Origin: Streptomyces roseus | Lineage (GTDB): Bacteria > Actinomycetota > Actinomycetes > Streptomycetales > Streptomycetaceae | DNA: 64,000 nucleotides | Direction of reading: 5' to 3' | Assembly (NCBI RefSeq): GCF_001044425.1 | Contig: NZ_LFML01000006.1 | Coordinates: 39,650-103,649, forward strand | Shown: in pieces, positions 33,849 to 42,145 of the stretch | Layout of the letters: each line of letters opens with the position of its first letter | Position numbering within the stretch: position 1 is the stretch's first letter | Translations under genes and position numbers: made by a program | Notes under the pieces: model-generated | The model's database searches: none | The model's input: only the letters and a program-made list of their open reading frames with translations | Told to the model about the DNA's origin: nothing

Positions 33849-34531
33849 TCACCGCTTGCCTCCCGGGGGCGGGACGCTCCACCGAGCTCCCCCTCCCACC
33901 TGCGGTAAAGCCGGTGCGGCACCCCTGCCGCATCGAGCACCCGCCCCGCGACGAAATCCACCAGGTCCTGGATGTGCGTCGCACCCGCGTAGAACGCCGG
34001 AGAGGCGGGCAGCACCACGGCGCCCGCCTCGTCCAGCGCCACCAGATGCCGCAGCGTCTGCCCGTTCAGCGGGGTCTCCCGCACCGCGACCACCAGTCGG
34101 CGCCGCTCCTTGAGCGTCACGCTCGCGACGCGCTGGAGCAGGTCCTTCGACAGTCCGAGCGCCACTCCCGCCACACAGGCCGTGGACGCCGGCACGATCA
34201 GCATCCCCTTCACGGGATACGAGCCCGAGCTCGGCCCGGCGGCCAGGTCCCCGGCGCTCCAGTGGCGGACGTCGTCCAGTTCCGGCCGCGGAAACGTCAC
34301 GGGCCTGCCGTCCGCCCCGCGTTCCAGCCAGGCGGCGAGATCGTCCCGCCAGTGCGCGTCGCGGAACGCGATGCCCGTCTCGTCGAGGAGCGTCAGCCGC
34401 GAGGCACGGCTGACCACGAGGTCCACGCTCTCCCCCGCCGCCAGCAGTCCCCGGATCACCGCCGCCGCGTACGGCGTCCCGGACGCCCCGGAAACCCCGA
34501 CCACCCACGGGGTGCGCTTGCCGTCAGTCAT
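33845..34531 (-). CDS. ubiX: UbiX-type flavin prenyltransferase
   Basis: This 228-residue protein is a UbiX/PadI flavin prenyltransferase, which makes prenylated FMN, the cofactor of UbiD decarboxylases. Family blocks are VVGVSGASGTPYAAAVIRGL at the N-terminus, VPASTACVAGVALGLSKDLLQRVASVTLKERRRLVVAVRETPLN, and LPASPAFYAGATHIQDLVDFVAGRVLDAAG. TAGTCT lies 7 nt before the ATG, so it may also have a leaderless promoter of its own. It follows mqnP by 80 bases and would supply the cofactor for the UbiD gene at the head of this group. Confidence 0.93.
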   Translation of the reverse strand: MTDGKRTPWVVGVSGASGTPYAAAVIRGLLAAGESVDLVVSRASRLTLLDETGIAFRDAHWRDDLAAWLERGADGRPVTFPRPELDDVRHWSAGDLAAGPSSGSYPVKGMLIVPASTACVAGVALGLSKDLLQRVASVTLKERRRLVVAVRETPLNGQTLRHLVALDEAGAVVLPASPAFYAGATHIQDLVDFVAGRVLDAAGVPHRLYRRWEGELGGASRPREASGD

Positions 34532-34611
34532 AGCTCCGAGACTATCCGGCCACTGGCGGACGACGCTGAGTAAGGTGCCCCGAGCACCGGCACCGGCCCC
34601 GGGGGTGTCCG

Positions 34612-35535
34612 TCAGAGGGACAGGCCCCGGGCCACCAGGTCCGCCAGGGCGCAGACGAACAGGGCCATGCCGATGAACCCGTTCACCGTGAAGAAGGCGC
34701 GGTTCAGGCGCGACAGGTCGTGCGGCTTCACGATCGTGTGCTCGTACAGGAACGCGGCGACGACGATCAGCAGACCGAACCAGAAGAACGGGCCCGCGTC
34801 CGTCGCGAGCGCGTACCAGGCCAGCAGGGTCGTGGTCACCACGTGCGCGCCGCGCGCGCCCCACAGGGCCGCCGGGACGCCGAAACGGGCCGGGACCGAC
34901 TTGACGCCGTCCGCGCGGTCCGCCGCCACGTCCTGGCAGGCGAAGATCAGGTCGAAGCCGCCGATCCAGACGCCCACCGCCAGGCCCAGGATCACCGCGT
35001 CCCAGGACCACTCCCCCGTCACCGCCAGCCAGGCGCCCACCGGCCCCATCGCCTGGGCGAGGCCCAGGATGGCGTGCGGGAAGTTCGTGAACCGCTTGCC
35101 GTACGGGTACACCACCATCGGGACCACCGCGACCGGCGCCAGCGCCAGGCACAGCGGGTTCAGCAGCGCCGCCGACCCGAGGAAGACGGCCAGCGCGATC
35201 CCGGCCCCGGTCCAGGCCGACCGTACGGACACGGCGCCCGTGACGAGCTCGCGCCCGGCGGTGCGCGGGTTGCGGGCGTCGATCTCCCGGTCGATGATCC
35301 GGTTGGCGGCCATCGCGAAGGTCCGCAGCCCCACCATGCAGACGGTGACGAGCAGCAGCTCGGCCCAGTGCATGGTGCGGTCGAGCCGGAACATGGCCGT
35401 CAGCGCCGCGATGTAGGCGAAGGGCAGCGCGAAGACCGAGTGCTCGATCATCACGAGCCGCAGGAACGCCTTCACCTTGCCGGTCGGCCGCGGCGCCGGG
35501 CCGGACCCGATCACCCCGTCGGCGGTTGTCATCAT
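34612..35535 (-). CDS. mqnP: UbiA-family prenyltransferase of menaquinone synthesis
   Basis: This 307-residue integral membrane protein has about eight or nine helices and the two Asp motifs of the UbiA family: NRIIDREIDARN near residue 80, which binds the prenyl diphosphate through Mg2+, and DVAADRADGVKS near 200. In the futalosine pathway MqnP attaches the polyprenyl tail to dihydroxynaphthoate. Its ATG overlaps the TGA of the unknown upstream gene by 4 bp (ATGA); a second ATG follows at once. The location beside UbiD, UbiX and mqnE supports the pathway rather than ubiquinone or heme O synthesis. Confidence 0.9.
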   Translation of the reverse strand: MMTTADGVIGSGPAPRPTGKVKAFLRLVMIEHSVFALPFAYIAALTAMFRLDRTMHWAELLLVTVCMVGLRTFAMAANRIIDREIDARNPRTAGRELVTGAVSVRSAWTGAGIALAVFLGSAALLNPLCLALAPVAVVPMVVYPYGKRFTNFPHAILGLAQAMGPVGAWLAVTGEWSWDAVILGLAVGVWIGGFDLIFACQDVAADRADGVKSVPARFGVPAALWGARGAHVVTTTLLAWYALATDAGPFFWFGLLIVVAAFLYEHTIVKPHDLSRLNRAFFTVNGFIGMALFVCALADLVARGLSL

Positions 35536-36008
35536 GCGAGTGCGCTCCGGAAGTCTTCGAGGTCGGCGAGGAGCCGGGCTGCCGGGAGCGCGCCGAGTTC
35601 CAGGGTCCGGGGGCCGGCAGCGCCGTCCTGCTCGTCCTCGGGCGGGCTGATCCGGGCGGTCAGCCGCCAGGCGTCGGCGGCCGGGCGGGCGTCGAGGCGC
35701 AGGAAGTCCCCGGCCTCGACCGTGAACGGCTCGCCCGAGGCCAGGGCGGCCTGGAACTGCTCCGCGAAGCCGTCCGCCTCGACGTCCCGCGCGCCGGGCA
35801 GCTCGAACTCACCCGGGCCGGCCCCGTCCTCGTACATCAGCGCCCAGACGTCGCCGGGGCCGGCGAACTCCTCGGGTGTGACGCCCGCCTGCTCGGCGGC
35901 CAGCCGGACGGCCGGGTCCGCCGGGTCGATCTCCGGGCGCAGCAGGGCCACGTAGACCTCACCGGCGCCGAGGAAGAGCTCGGGACCCCCCACAACGATC
36001 GGGCTCAC
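35532..36008 (-). CDS. unknown acidic protein coupled between UbiD and mqnP
   Basis: This 158-residue acidic protein is placed exactly between the UbiD decarboxylase and mqnP, with 4-bp start-stop overlaps at both ends (GTGA and ATGA), so it is translated with them. Visible sequence is IVVGGPELFLGAGEVYVALLRPEIDPADP, EEFAGPGDVWALMYEDG and a C-terminal half predicted as strands then helix (ARPAADAWRLTARISPPED, LADLEDFRSALA). It has no membrane helix, Cys cluster or known motif. A role in menaquinone assembly, for example as an enzyme adaptor, is inference from the operon. Confidence 0.8.
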   Translation of the reverse strand: MSPIVVGGPELFLGAGEVYVALLRPEIDPADPAVRLAAEQAGVTPEEFAGPGDVWALMYEDGAGPGEFELPGARDVEADGFAEQFQAALASGEPFTVEAGDFLRLDARPAADAWRLTARISPPEDEQDGAAGPRTLELGALPAARLLADLEDFRSALA

Positions 36009-37462
36009 AGGCCGTACTCCTTCCAGCGGCGGTCCACCAGGGCCGCCGTCGCCGGGTCGGACTCCACCATGTCGGGCCAGCCGCCGTCGCGGGTGTAGCC
36101 CTCCTCGGGGAGCTTCTTCGTCGCGTCGATGCCCGCCTTGCCGCCCCAGAACTGCTGGTAGGAGGCATGGTCGAGGTGGTCGACCGGGCCCTCGACCACC
36201 GTGAGGTCGCGGGAGTAGTCCGTGTTGCCGAGGGCCCGCCAGGAAACCTCGTGCAGGTCGTGGACGTCGCAGTCGGAGTCCACGACGATGATCAGCTTGG
36301 TCAGCGACATCATGTGGGCGCCCCAGATGGCGTGCATGACCTTCTGGGCGTGCTTGGGGTACTTCTTGTCGATCGAGACGATCGCGCAGTTGTGGAAGCC
36401 GCCCGACTCCGGCAGGTGGTAGTCCACGATGTCCGGCACGATGATCTTGAGCAGGGGGAGGAAGAAACGCTCCGTCGCACGGCCGAGCGGCCCGTCCTCG
36501 GTGGGCGGGCGGCCGACGACGATCGACTGGAGGAGCGGGCGCTTGCGCATCGTCACGCAGTCGATCTTCAGGGCCGGGAAGGGCTCCTGCGGGGTGTAGA
36601 AGCCGGTGTGGTCGCCGAAGGGGCCCTCCGGCAGCATCTCGCCCGGCTCCAGCCACCCCTCGATGACGACCTCGGCGTTGGCCGGGACCTGGAGCGGGAC
36701 GGTCTTGCAGTCGACCATCTCGATGCGCTTGCCCGCGACGAACCCGGCGAAGAGGTACTCGTCGATGTCGCCGGGCAGCGGCGCGGTCGAGGCGTACGTC
36801 ACGGCCGGCGGGCAGCCGAAGGCGATCGCGACCGGCAGGCGCTCGCCGCGCTTGGCGGCGACCGCGTAGTGGTTGCGGCTGTCCTTGTGGATCTGCCAGT
36901 GCATGCCGATGGTGCGCTTGTCGTGGCGCTGGAGCCGGTAGAGCCCGAGGTTGCGCACGCCGGTCTCGGGGTGCTTGGTGTGGGTCAGGCCGAGGTTGAA
37001 GAAGGACCCGCCGTCCTTGGGCCAGGTGAAGAGCGCCGGGAGGGCGTCCAGGTCCACGTCGTCGCCGGTGAGGACGACCTCCTGGACGGGGGCCGACTCG
37101 CCCTTCACCTTCTTCGGCGGCACGTGCACCATCGAGCCGAGCTTGCCGAAGGCCTCGCGCACGCCGATGAACCCCTGCGGGAGCTCCGGCTTGAGCAGGC
37201 CGCCGATCTTCTCGCTGATCTCGCCGTACGACTTGAGACCGAGGGCCTTCAGGAGGCGGCGGTCGGTCCCGAAGACGTTCATGGCGAGCGGCATCGCCGA
37301 GCCCTTGACGTTCTCGAAGAGCAGGGCGGGACCTCCCGCCTTGTTCACTCTGTCGACGATCTCCCCGACCTCCAGGTACGGGTCGACTTCGGCCTTGATG
37401 CGCTTGAGGTCGCCCTCTCGCTCCAGAGCCCGGAGCAGCGAGCGGAGATCGTCGTAAGCCAT
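36005..37462 (-). CDS. UbiD-family menaquinone biosynthesis decarboxylase
   Basis: This 485-residue protein is a UbiD-type decarboxylase using prenylated FMN. Family features are the N-terminal LRSLLRALEREGDLKRI, the central NLGLYRLQRHDKRTIGMHWQIHKD, AIAFGCPPAVTYAS, EGPFGDHTGFYTP and the C-terminal VSIDKKYPKHAQKVMHAIWG. In the futalosine route it probably removes the carboxyl group left on the naphthoate ring (MqnL role). A -10-like GATACT lies 7 nt before the ATG. It heads the coupled set UbiD, unknown gene, mqnP, ubiX, and its cofactor maker UbiX is in the same group. Confidence 0.93.
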   Translation of the reverse strand: MAYDDLRSLLRALEREGDLKRIKAEVDPYLEVGEIVDRVNKAGGPALLFENVKGSAMPLAMNVFGTDRRLLKALGLKSYGEISEKIGGLLKPELPQGFIGVREAFGKLGSMVHVPPKKVKGESAPVQEVVLTGDDVDLDALPALFTWPKDGGSFFNLGLTHTKHPETGVRNLGLYRLQRHDKRTIGMHWQIHKDSRNHYAVAAKRGERLPVAIAFGCPPAVTYASTAPLPGDIDEYLFAGFVAGKRIEMVDCKTVPLQVPANAEVVIEGWLEPGEMLPEGPFGDHTGFYTPQEPFPALKIDCVTMRKRPLLQSIVVGRPPTEDGPLGRATERFFLPLLKIIVPDIVDYHLPESGGFHNCAIVSIDKKYPKHAQKVMHAIWGAHMMSLTKLIIVVDSDCDVHDLHEVSWRALGNTDYSRDLTVVEGPVDHLDHASYQQFWGGKAGIDATKKLPEEGYTRDGGWPDMVESDPATAALVDRRWKEYGL

Positions 37463-37552
37463 AGGGGCCAGTATCCGTCACCGGCTAGCCTGGGAGTGTC
37501 ACCGGGGCCCGAGGCGGGTCCCCCGTCACTGCTGGGGAGTCGGTCCCACACC

Positions 37553-37843
37553 GTGCTGCGCTATCTGCCGTTCCTGCTGATCATCGCGCTGACCATCTAC
37601 GCCTTCATCGACTGTCTGAACACGCCGGAGGAAGAGGTCAAGCACCTCCCCAAGGTGGTGTGGGTGATCATCATCCTGCTGTTCTCGATCGTCGGTCCGG
37701 TGGTCTGGCTGTTCGCGGGCCGGCAGCGGTCCGGGGTGGGCGGCGGACGCGCGCGCCGCACCCAGTGGATCGCCCCCGACGACAACCCCGAGTTCCTGCG
37801 CTCCCTGAACGAGGACCGCGACAAGGACAAGGACAAGGACTGA
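37553..37843 (+). CDS. PLD nuclease N-terminal (PLDc_N) membrane protein
   Basis: This 96-residue protein has two membrane helices (LRYLPFLLIIALTIYAFIDCL and VVWVIIILLFSIVGPVVWLF) in the PLDc_N arrangement, then a basic and finally acidic Asp/Lys tail. PLDc_N is found alone in many small actinobacterial membrane proteins, without phospholipase activity. The GTG at 37553 lacks a strong ribosome site; it is divergent from the UbiD gene with about 90 bp between. Function unknown. Confidence 0.8.
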   Translation: MLRYLPFLLIIALTIYAFIDCLNTPEEEVKHLPKVVWVIIILLFSIVGPVVWLFAGRQRSGVGGGRARRTQWIAPDDNPEFLRSLNEDRDKDKDKD

Positions 37844-37984
37844 CGGCTCCCGTCACAGGGCCGAGGGCAGGACGCGGGGCAACCTTCTCCGTGCGGCCGG
37901 CCGAGGTGATTTCCACGGTGCCGGCGGTGACCGTCCAGGCCTGCTCGCGGTCGACGGAGTGCTCCGGGCCGCCGGCGCCGGCCT

Positions 37985-38269
37985 CGAACTCGGCTTCCTG
38001 CTCGGGCTCGGGTTCCAGCTGCTGATCGGCGAGTTCACCCGGCGGCTCGACACGGCCGGGTACGGCGACCTGCGGCCCGCGCACGGCATGGCCTGCTGAC
38101 CGCCGCCGCGGAGGAGCACCTGGCCGTCGCCGGGCGGATCCTGCACCAGCTCGAGGCCGAGCTCGGCACCCGCGTCGACCTCCCCGCCCTGCGCCGGGAA
38201 CTCACCGGTCTGCTGCGCACGCTGAACGGTGACGGGGAGCTGCCGCCGCTGCGGCCCGTGTGGCATTGA
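37985..38269 (+). pseudogene. degraded MarR-type regulator gene
   Basis: Two pieces of a MarR regulator remain. The first reads ELGFLLGLGFQLLIGEFTR and, after a one-base frame change, LDTAGYGDLRPAHGMA then a stop; this is the normal MarR start before the DNA-binding helices. The second reads AEEHLAVAGRILHQLEAELG through LTGLLRTLNGDGELPPLRPVWH and a stop, the usual MarR C-terminus. The helix-turn-helix and wing between, about 60 codons, are missing. The pieces lie in different frames, and no intact start was found. Confidence 0.6.
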
Positions 38270-38300
38270 ACACGTTCAAGGCGGCTGCAAGAATGTGCGG

Positions 38301-38771
38301 ATGCCGAGGAACAGCGGGGGGCCGCGGGTCGTCGACACGATCCTGCGCAATCTCCTCGCGTACGGGGTCGCCGTCGCCGCCCTGCTCGCCATGGCCGGCG
38401 GCGATCCGTACGCCGCCCACGCCACCCCCGCCGTCTACGACGCCCGCACCGACGAGATCGTCGGCACCTGGCGCTGCGTCGACGGCACCGAGGTCGTCTT
38501 CCGGGCCGACGGGAGCGCCACCGTCACCCTCCTCAACGGGCAGGAGCGGGACTACGACCACGGCTGGCGCCTGTCCGGCACCGGCACCTGGAAGCTCATC
38601 AGCCGCGAACGCGCCGGCTGGAACTACGGCCAGCACGTGCGCCTGCGCCTGCCCGACCTCTACAAGTGGACGTTCGAGCTGCGCCGCGACCACCGGCAGA
38701 CGCTGGAGCTGTACTTCTTCTACGGCGATCCGCACGCCCGCAGCGCCTACGTTCTGGAGAAGGACCCGTAG
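38301..38771 (+). CDS. putative exported or membrane-anchored beta-rich protein
   Basis: This 156-residue protein has an N-terminal hydrophobic stretch (ILRNLLAYGVAVAALLAMAGG, about residues 13-33) that acts as signal or anchor, followed by a compact domain: DEIVGTWRCVDGTEVVFRADGSATVTLLNGQ, GTGTWKL and QTLELYFFYGDPHARSAYVL. The G-T-W...F...G pattern resembles small lipocalin-like beta barrels. The ATG at 38301 has no clear Shine-Dalgarno. It directly follows the MarR pseudogene and overlaps the convergent SRPBCC gene by 25 bp. Function unknown. Confidence 0.65.
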   Translation: MPRNSGGPRVVDTILRNLLAYGVAVAALLAMAGGDPYAAHATPAVYDARTDEIVGTWRCVDGTEVVFRADGSATVTLLNGQERDYDHGWRLSGTGTWKLISRERAGWNYGQHVRLRLPDLYKWTFELRRDHRQTLELYFFYGDPHARSAYVLEKDP

Positions 38772-39256
38772 GACGCGCGCAGCTCGGCCCAGCGGGCGTC
38801 GGTCCACCGGGACCAGTCCGTCGGATGACCCTGGAGGGCGGATTCCAGCAGCTCGAAGTGGTGGTGCCAGGCGGCCAGGCAGTCGAGGCGCTCCTCGTCC
38901 GTCCCGGCCCGCTCGTCGAGGAAGCGGATCACGGTCGAGTCCGTGCCCACCGCCTCCAGGTGGAAGCGCATCCGGCCGTGCCCGTCCACCGTGTACTCGA
39001 CGACCCGCTCGACGTCCCAGGCCGTGACGTGGCCGGAGACCGTCGACCCGCCGTTCAGCCAGTGCAGGGTGACCGCCCCGCCCAGCCTGCGCTCCAGTAC
39101 GTCCGCCGCGGCCAGCCAGCCGCGCAGCCCGTCCGCCGTGGTCAGGGCGGGCCACACGGCCTCGTACGCGCTCGGCACGTGGACCTCGAAGCGCAGCAGC
39201 CAGCGGCCCTCGCCGCGGCTCTCGCTGGTGGCATGACTCACCGGTGCCGGCCTCAT
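38747..39256 (-). CDS. SRPBCC family (polyketide cyclase-like) protein
   Basis: This 169-residue protein has the START-like fold used by polyketide cyclase/dehydrase-like proteins: LRFEVHVPSAYEAVWPALTTADGLRGWLAA, VTLHWLNGGSTVSGHVTAW, VEYTVDGHGRMRFHLEAVGTDSTVIRF, then a C-terminal helix (ERLDCLAAWHHHFELLESALQG). Ligand unknown. The ATG is at 39256; the tail overlaps the convergent beta-rich protein gene by 25 bp, so the two 3' ends are antisense to each other. No polyketide gene lies nearby. Confidence 0.78.
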   Translation of the reverse strand: MRPAPVSHATSESRGEGRWLLRFEVHVPSAYEAVWPALTTADGLRGWLAAADVLERRLGGAVTLHWLNGGSTVSGHVTAWDVERVVEYTVDGHGRMRFHLEAVGTDSTVIRFLDERAGTDEERLDCLAAWHHHFELLESALQGHPTDWSRWTDARWAELRASYGSFSRT

Positions 39257-39325
39257 GCCACCAGCGTCCCACTCCCGCGGGCCGTGCGCCCGCGGGTGCG
39301 CCTCCCGCGCGTCAGCGGCCGCGCG

Positions 39326-40438
39326 TCAGACGCCCGCGTACGAGTGCTTTCCGCTGAGCAGGATGTTCACGCCGTAGTAGTTCCAGATCCAGCAGGCGAA
39401 GGCGAAGAGCGCGAGGTACGCGGCCTTGCGGCCCTTCCAGCCGGCGGTCGCGCGGGCGTGCAGGTAGCAGGCGTACGCCACCCAGGTCACGAAGGACCAG
39501 ACCTCCTTGGGGTCCCAGCCCCAGTAGCGGCCCCAGGCGTCGCCCGCCCAGATCGCGCCCGCGACGATGGTGAAGGTCCACAGCGGGAACACGGCCGCGT
39601 TGATCCGGTACGAGAACTTGTCGAGCGAGGCCGCCGAGGGCAGCCGCTCCAGCACCGAGGAGCGGAAGCGGCCCGGCGTGCGGCCCTGCTCCAGGTGGCT
39701 CTCGTAGGAGTCGCGGAAGAGGTAGAGGACCGCGCCGGCCGCACCGATGTAGAAGACCGCGCCGCAGAAGATCGCGGTGGAGACGTGGATCCACAGCCAG
39801 TACGAGTGCAGGGCCGGGACCAGCTGGTCGCTGGCGGTGTAGAGCCAGGTGGTGGCGATGCCGAGGTCCAGCAGGACCGTGGTGACCAGGATCAGGCCGA
39901 GCCAGCGGACGTTCTTCTTCAGCGCCAGGAGCGCCAGGTAGGCGCCGACGGCGACGGTGGAGAAGGTCACCGAGAACTCGTACATGTTGCCCCAGGGGGC
40001 ACGCTGCACGGACATCGCCCGGGTCACGACGCCGCCCGCCTCGATGACGAAGGCCAGGGTGGTCAGCGAGACCGCGATGCGGCCGTACAGGTCGCCGTTC
40101 TCGGTGCCGCCGGCCGCGCCGGGACCGTCCGGGACGTCGCGGGTGCCGGCGGCGGAGCGTGTCACGACCTTCGGCTTGTCGAGGACCGCGGTCCCCCCGG
40201 TCTCACCGGAGCCGAGGGCCCCCTTCTGGCGCACCTGCACGGCCGGGGCGGCGGCAGCGGTCGCGGCCTTCGCGCCGGTCAGCGCCGCGGCCGTACGGCC
40301 GACCTTGCTGCGGCTGCCGAAGGTCCACTCGGCGATGTGCGCGAAGAAGGCGAGCATGTAGACCGCCATCGACGAATAGATCAGATAGTTGCTGATCTGC
40401 GCCAAATTCTCGTTGACTTCGGCTGCGAGCGGCGTCAT
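39326..40438 (-). CDS. ccsB: cytochrome c biogenesis protein CcsB/ResC (CcsA family)
   Basis: This 370-residue membrane protein carries the WGRYWGWDPKEVWSF tryptophan-rich heme-handling motif of the CcsA/CcmC family. It works with ResB as the system II synthetase that moves heme and attaches it to apocytochrome c outside the membrane. About eight helices are visible; His residues in HSYWLWIHVSTAIFCGAVF and near MYEFSV are likely ligands. Residues about 60-115 form a hydrophilic insert after the first helix. The ATG overlaps the resB TGA by 4 bp. Last gene of the resA-ccdA-resB-ccsB set. Confidence 0.93.
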   Translation of the reverse strand: MTPLAAEVNENLAQISNYLIYSSMAVYMLAFFAHIAEWTFGSRSKVGRTAAALTGAKAATAAAAPAVQVRQKGALGSGETGGTAVLDKPKVVTRSAAGTRDVPDGPGAAGGTENGDLYGRIAVSLTTLAFVIEAGGVVTRAMSVQRAPWGNMYEFSVTFSTVAVGAYLALLALKKNVRWLGLILVTTVLLDLGIATTWLYTASDQLVPALHSYWLWIHVSTAIFCGAVFYIGAAGAVLYLFRDSYESHLEQGRTPGRFRSSVLERLPSAASLDKFSYRINAAVFPLWTFTIVAGAIWAGDAWGRYWGWDPKEVWSFVTWVAYACYLHARATAGWKGRKAAYLALFAFACWIWNYYGVNILLSGKHSYAGV

Positions 40439-42132
40439 CCGCGCTCCCCTTCGACAGTTGCCTTGACAGGTTGGTCGGGCGCCGTGGGCGCCTGCTGGTG
40501 GAGGGCGGCGGCGAGCTGCCCCAGCTCCTCCGGGAGCTTGGCCGACTCGCTGCGGCCGAGGCCGGCCATCTCGACGACGGTCACGCCGTCCTCGCCGGCC
40601 ACCGCGCGCACCCAGACCCGGCGGCGCTGGATGAACAGGGAGGCGGCCAGGCCGCCGATCGCGGCGATCGCGCCCCCGAGGGCGAGGCCGCTGCCGGGCT
40701 GGCGGGTGATCGAGAAGGTGGCCCAGCGCTCGATGCCCTCGAACTTCACGGTGCCCGCGCCGTTCGGGAGCTCCATGGTCTCGCCGGGCAGCAGCCGCTT
40801 CTTGAACAGCTGCCCGTCGGGGTCCTTGAACTCCTGCATCTTGGAGGTGTTCAGCTGGTACACGTTCTGCGGCAGGCCCGAGTCCACGCCGAGGCTGCCG
40901 TGGTAGGCGCTGAGCGCGAGGACCGGGAACTTCAGGTCCGGGAACTGGGAGAGCATCGTGCCCTTGCCCGCGCCGGCGAAGGTCGGCACGAACATGGCGT
41001 TGAAGCCGAGCTGCTCCTTCTTGCCGTCCTTGTCGTGGTAGCCGTCCGGCACCTTGACGGCGCCGGAGGAGCTGAGGTTCGCGTCGAAGGGCAGCATCGG
41101 CACGGCGTCCTTGTAGATCACCTTGCCGGTCGGGTCGGTCACCGAGATGACCGGCGCGTAGCCGTGGCCCAGCAGGTAGACCTTGGAGCCGTCGACCTCC
41201 ATCGGCTTGTTGACCTGGATCTCGCGCTTCTGCGGGGCGCCGTGCGCGCCGTCGCTGAAGGTCACGTACGCCTTGAAGTCGCGCGCCGTGCCCTTCTGCG
41301 GACCGCTCTCCTCGTACGTGGCGTCGAACTTGTCGAGCGTGAAGGAGAAGGGCGAGAGGTCGTCGGGGTCGAACCAGCTGCCGTACTTGAAGTCGTCGTA
41401 CTGGGTGAGCGTGTTCGCGAAGCCCTTGCCGCGCAGGACGAGCTTGCCGCCCTCGGACTTGAACAGCTGGCCCCAGGCGAACGCGATCAGCATCACGATC
41501 AGGGCGACGTGGAAGAGCAGGTTGCCGGCCTCGCGCAGGTAGCCCTTCTCGGCGGCGACGGCGGACGTGCCCGCCTCGGTACGGAACCGCCTGCCGCCGA
41601 GGATGGTCTTCGCCTGCGCGAGGACCTCCTCGGGGGCCGTCTGCGTACGCCAGGTCGCGTACGCGGGCAGCCGGTCCAGGCGCCTGGGGGCGCCGGGCGG
41701 GCGCCCGGTGAGCTGGCCGACGAACTGCCAGGTGCGCGGGACGATGCAGCCGATCAGCGAGATGAACAACAGCAGGTAGATCGCGGAGAACCACACCGAG
41801 CTGTAGACGTCGAAGAGCTGGAGCTTCTCGGCGGCCGGGACCCAGAAGGAGTGGTCCTTCTTCCACTGGGCCACCTTCATCGCGTCGACCTGGTTCTGCG
41901 GGACGAGCGAGCCGGGGATGGAGCCGAGGGAGAGCAGGAATAGGAGGATCAGCGCCACCCGCATGGAGGTGAGCTGGCGCCAGAACCAGCGGACCCAGCC
42001 GATCACCCCGATGCCGACGGGACCGCCGGAGTCCTCTGCGGGGGCGGTGGAGAGCTGTGCGCCGGCGGCCGCCTCGGCGGAGTCCTCGGACGGGTTCGAC
42101 GCCTCGGTGGACGTCCTGTCTGTCGTACTCAT
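40435..42132 (-). CDS. resB: cytochrome c biogenesis protein ResB
   Basis: This 565-residue protein is the ResB/Ccs1 partner in system II cytochrome c assembly. Three N-terminal helices (RVALILLFLLSLGSIPGSLVP, SAIYLLLFISLIGCIVP, NLLFHVALIVMLIAFAWG) are followed by a large extracytoplasmic domain (about 215-475) and a last helix (GLALGGAIAAIGGLAASLF). The LGSIPGSLVPQ signature is typical. The N-terminus is a Ser/Glu-rich cytoplasmic tail. It lies 13 bases after ccdA and overlaps ccsB by 4 bp. Confidence 0.93.
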   Translation of the reverse strand: MSTTDRTSTEASNPSEDSAEAAAGAQLSTAPAEDSGGPVGIGVIGWVRWFWRQLTSMRVALILLFLLSLGSIPGSLVPQNQVDAMKVAQWKKDHSFWVPAAEKLQLFDVYSSVWFSAIYLLLFISLIGCIVPRTWQFVGQLTGRPPGAPRRLDRLPAYATWRTQTAPEEVLAQAKTILGGRRFRTEAGTSAVAAEKGYLREAGNLLFHVALIVMLIAFAWGQLFKSEGGKLVLRGKGFANTLTQYDDFKYGSWFDPDDLSPFSFTLDKFDATYEESGPQKGTARDFKAYVTFSDGAHGAPQKREIQVNKPMEVDGSKVYLLGHGYAPVISVTDPTGKVIYKDAVPMLPFDANLSSSGAVKVPDGYHDKDGKKEQLGFNAMFVPTFAGAGKGTMLSQFPDLKFPVLALSAYHGSLGVDSGLPQNVYQLNTSKMQEFKDPDGQLFKKRLLPGETMELPNGAGTVKFEGIERWATFSITRQPGSGLALGGAIAAIGGLAASLFIQRRRVWVRAVAGEDGVTVVEMAGLGRSESAKLPEELGQLAAALHQQAPTAPDQPVKATVEGERG

Positions 42133-42145
42133 TCGTGTGTAGTCC

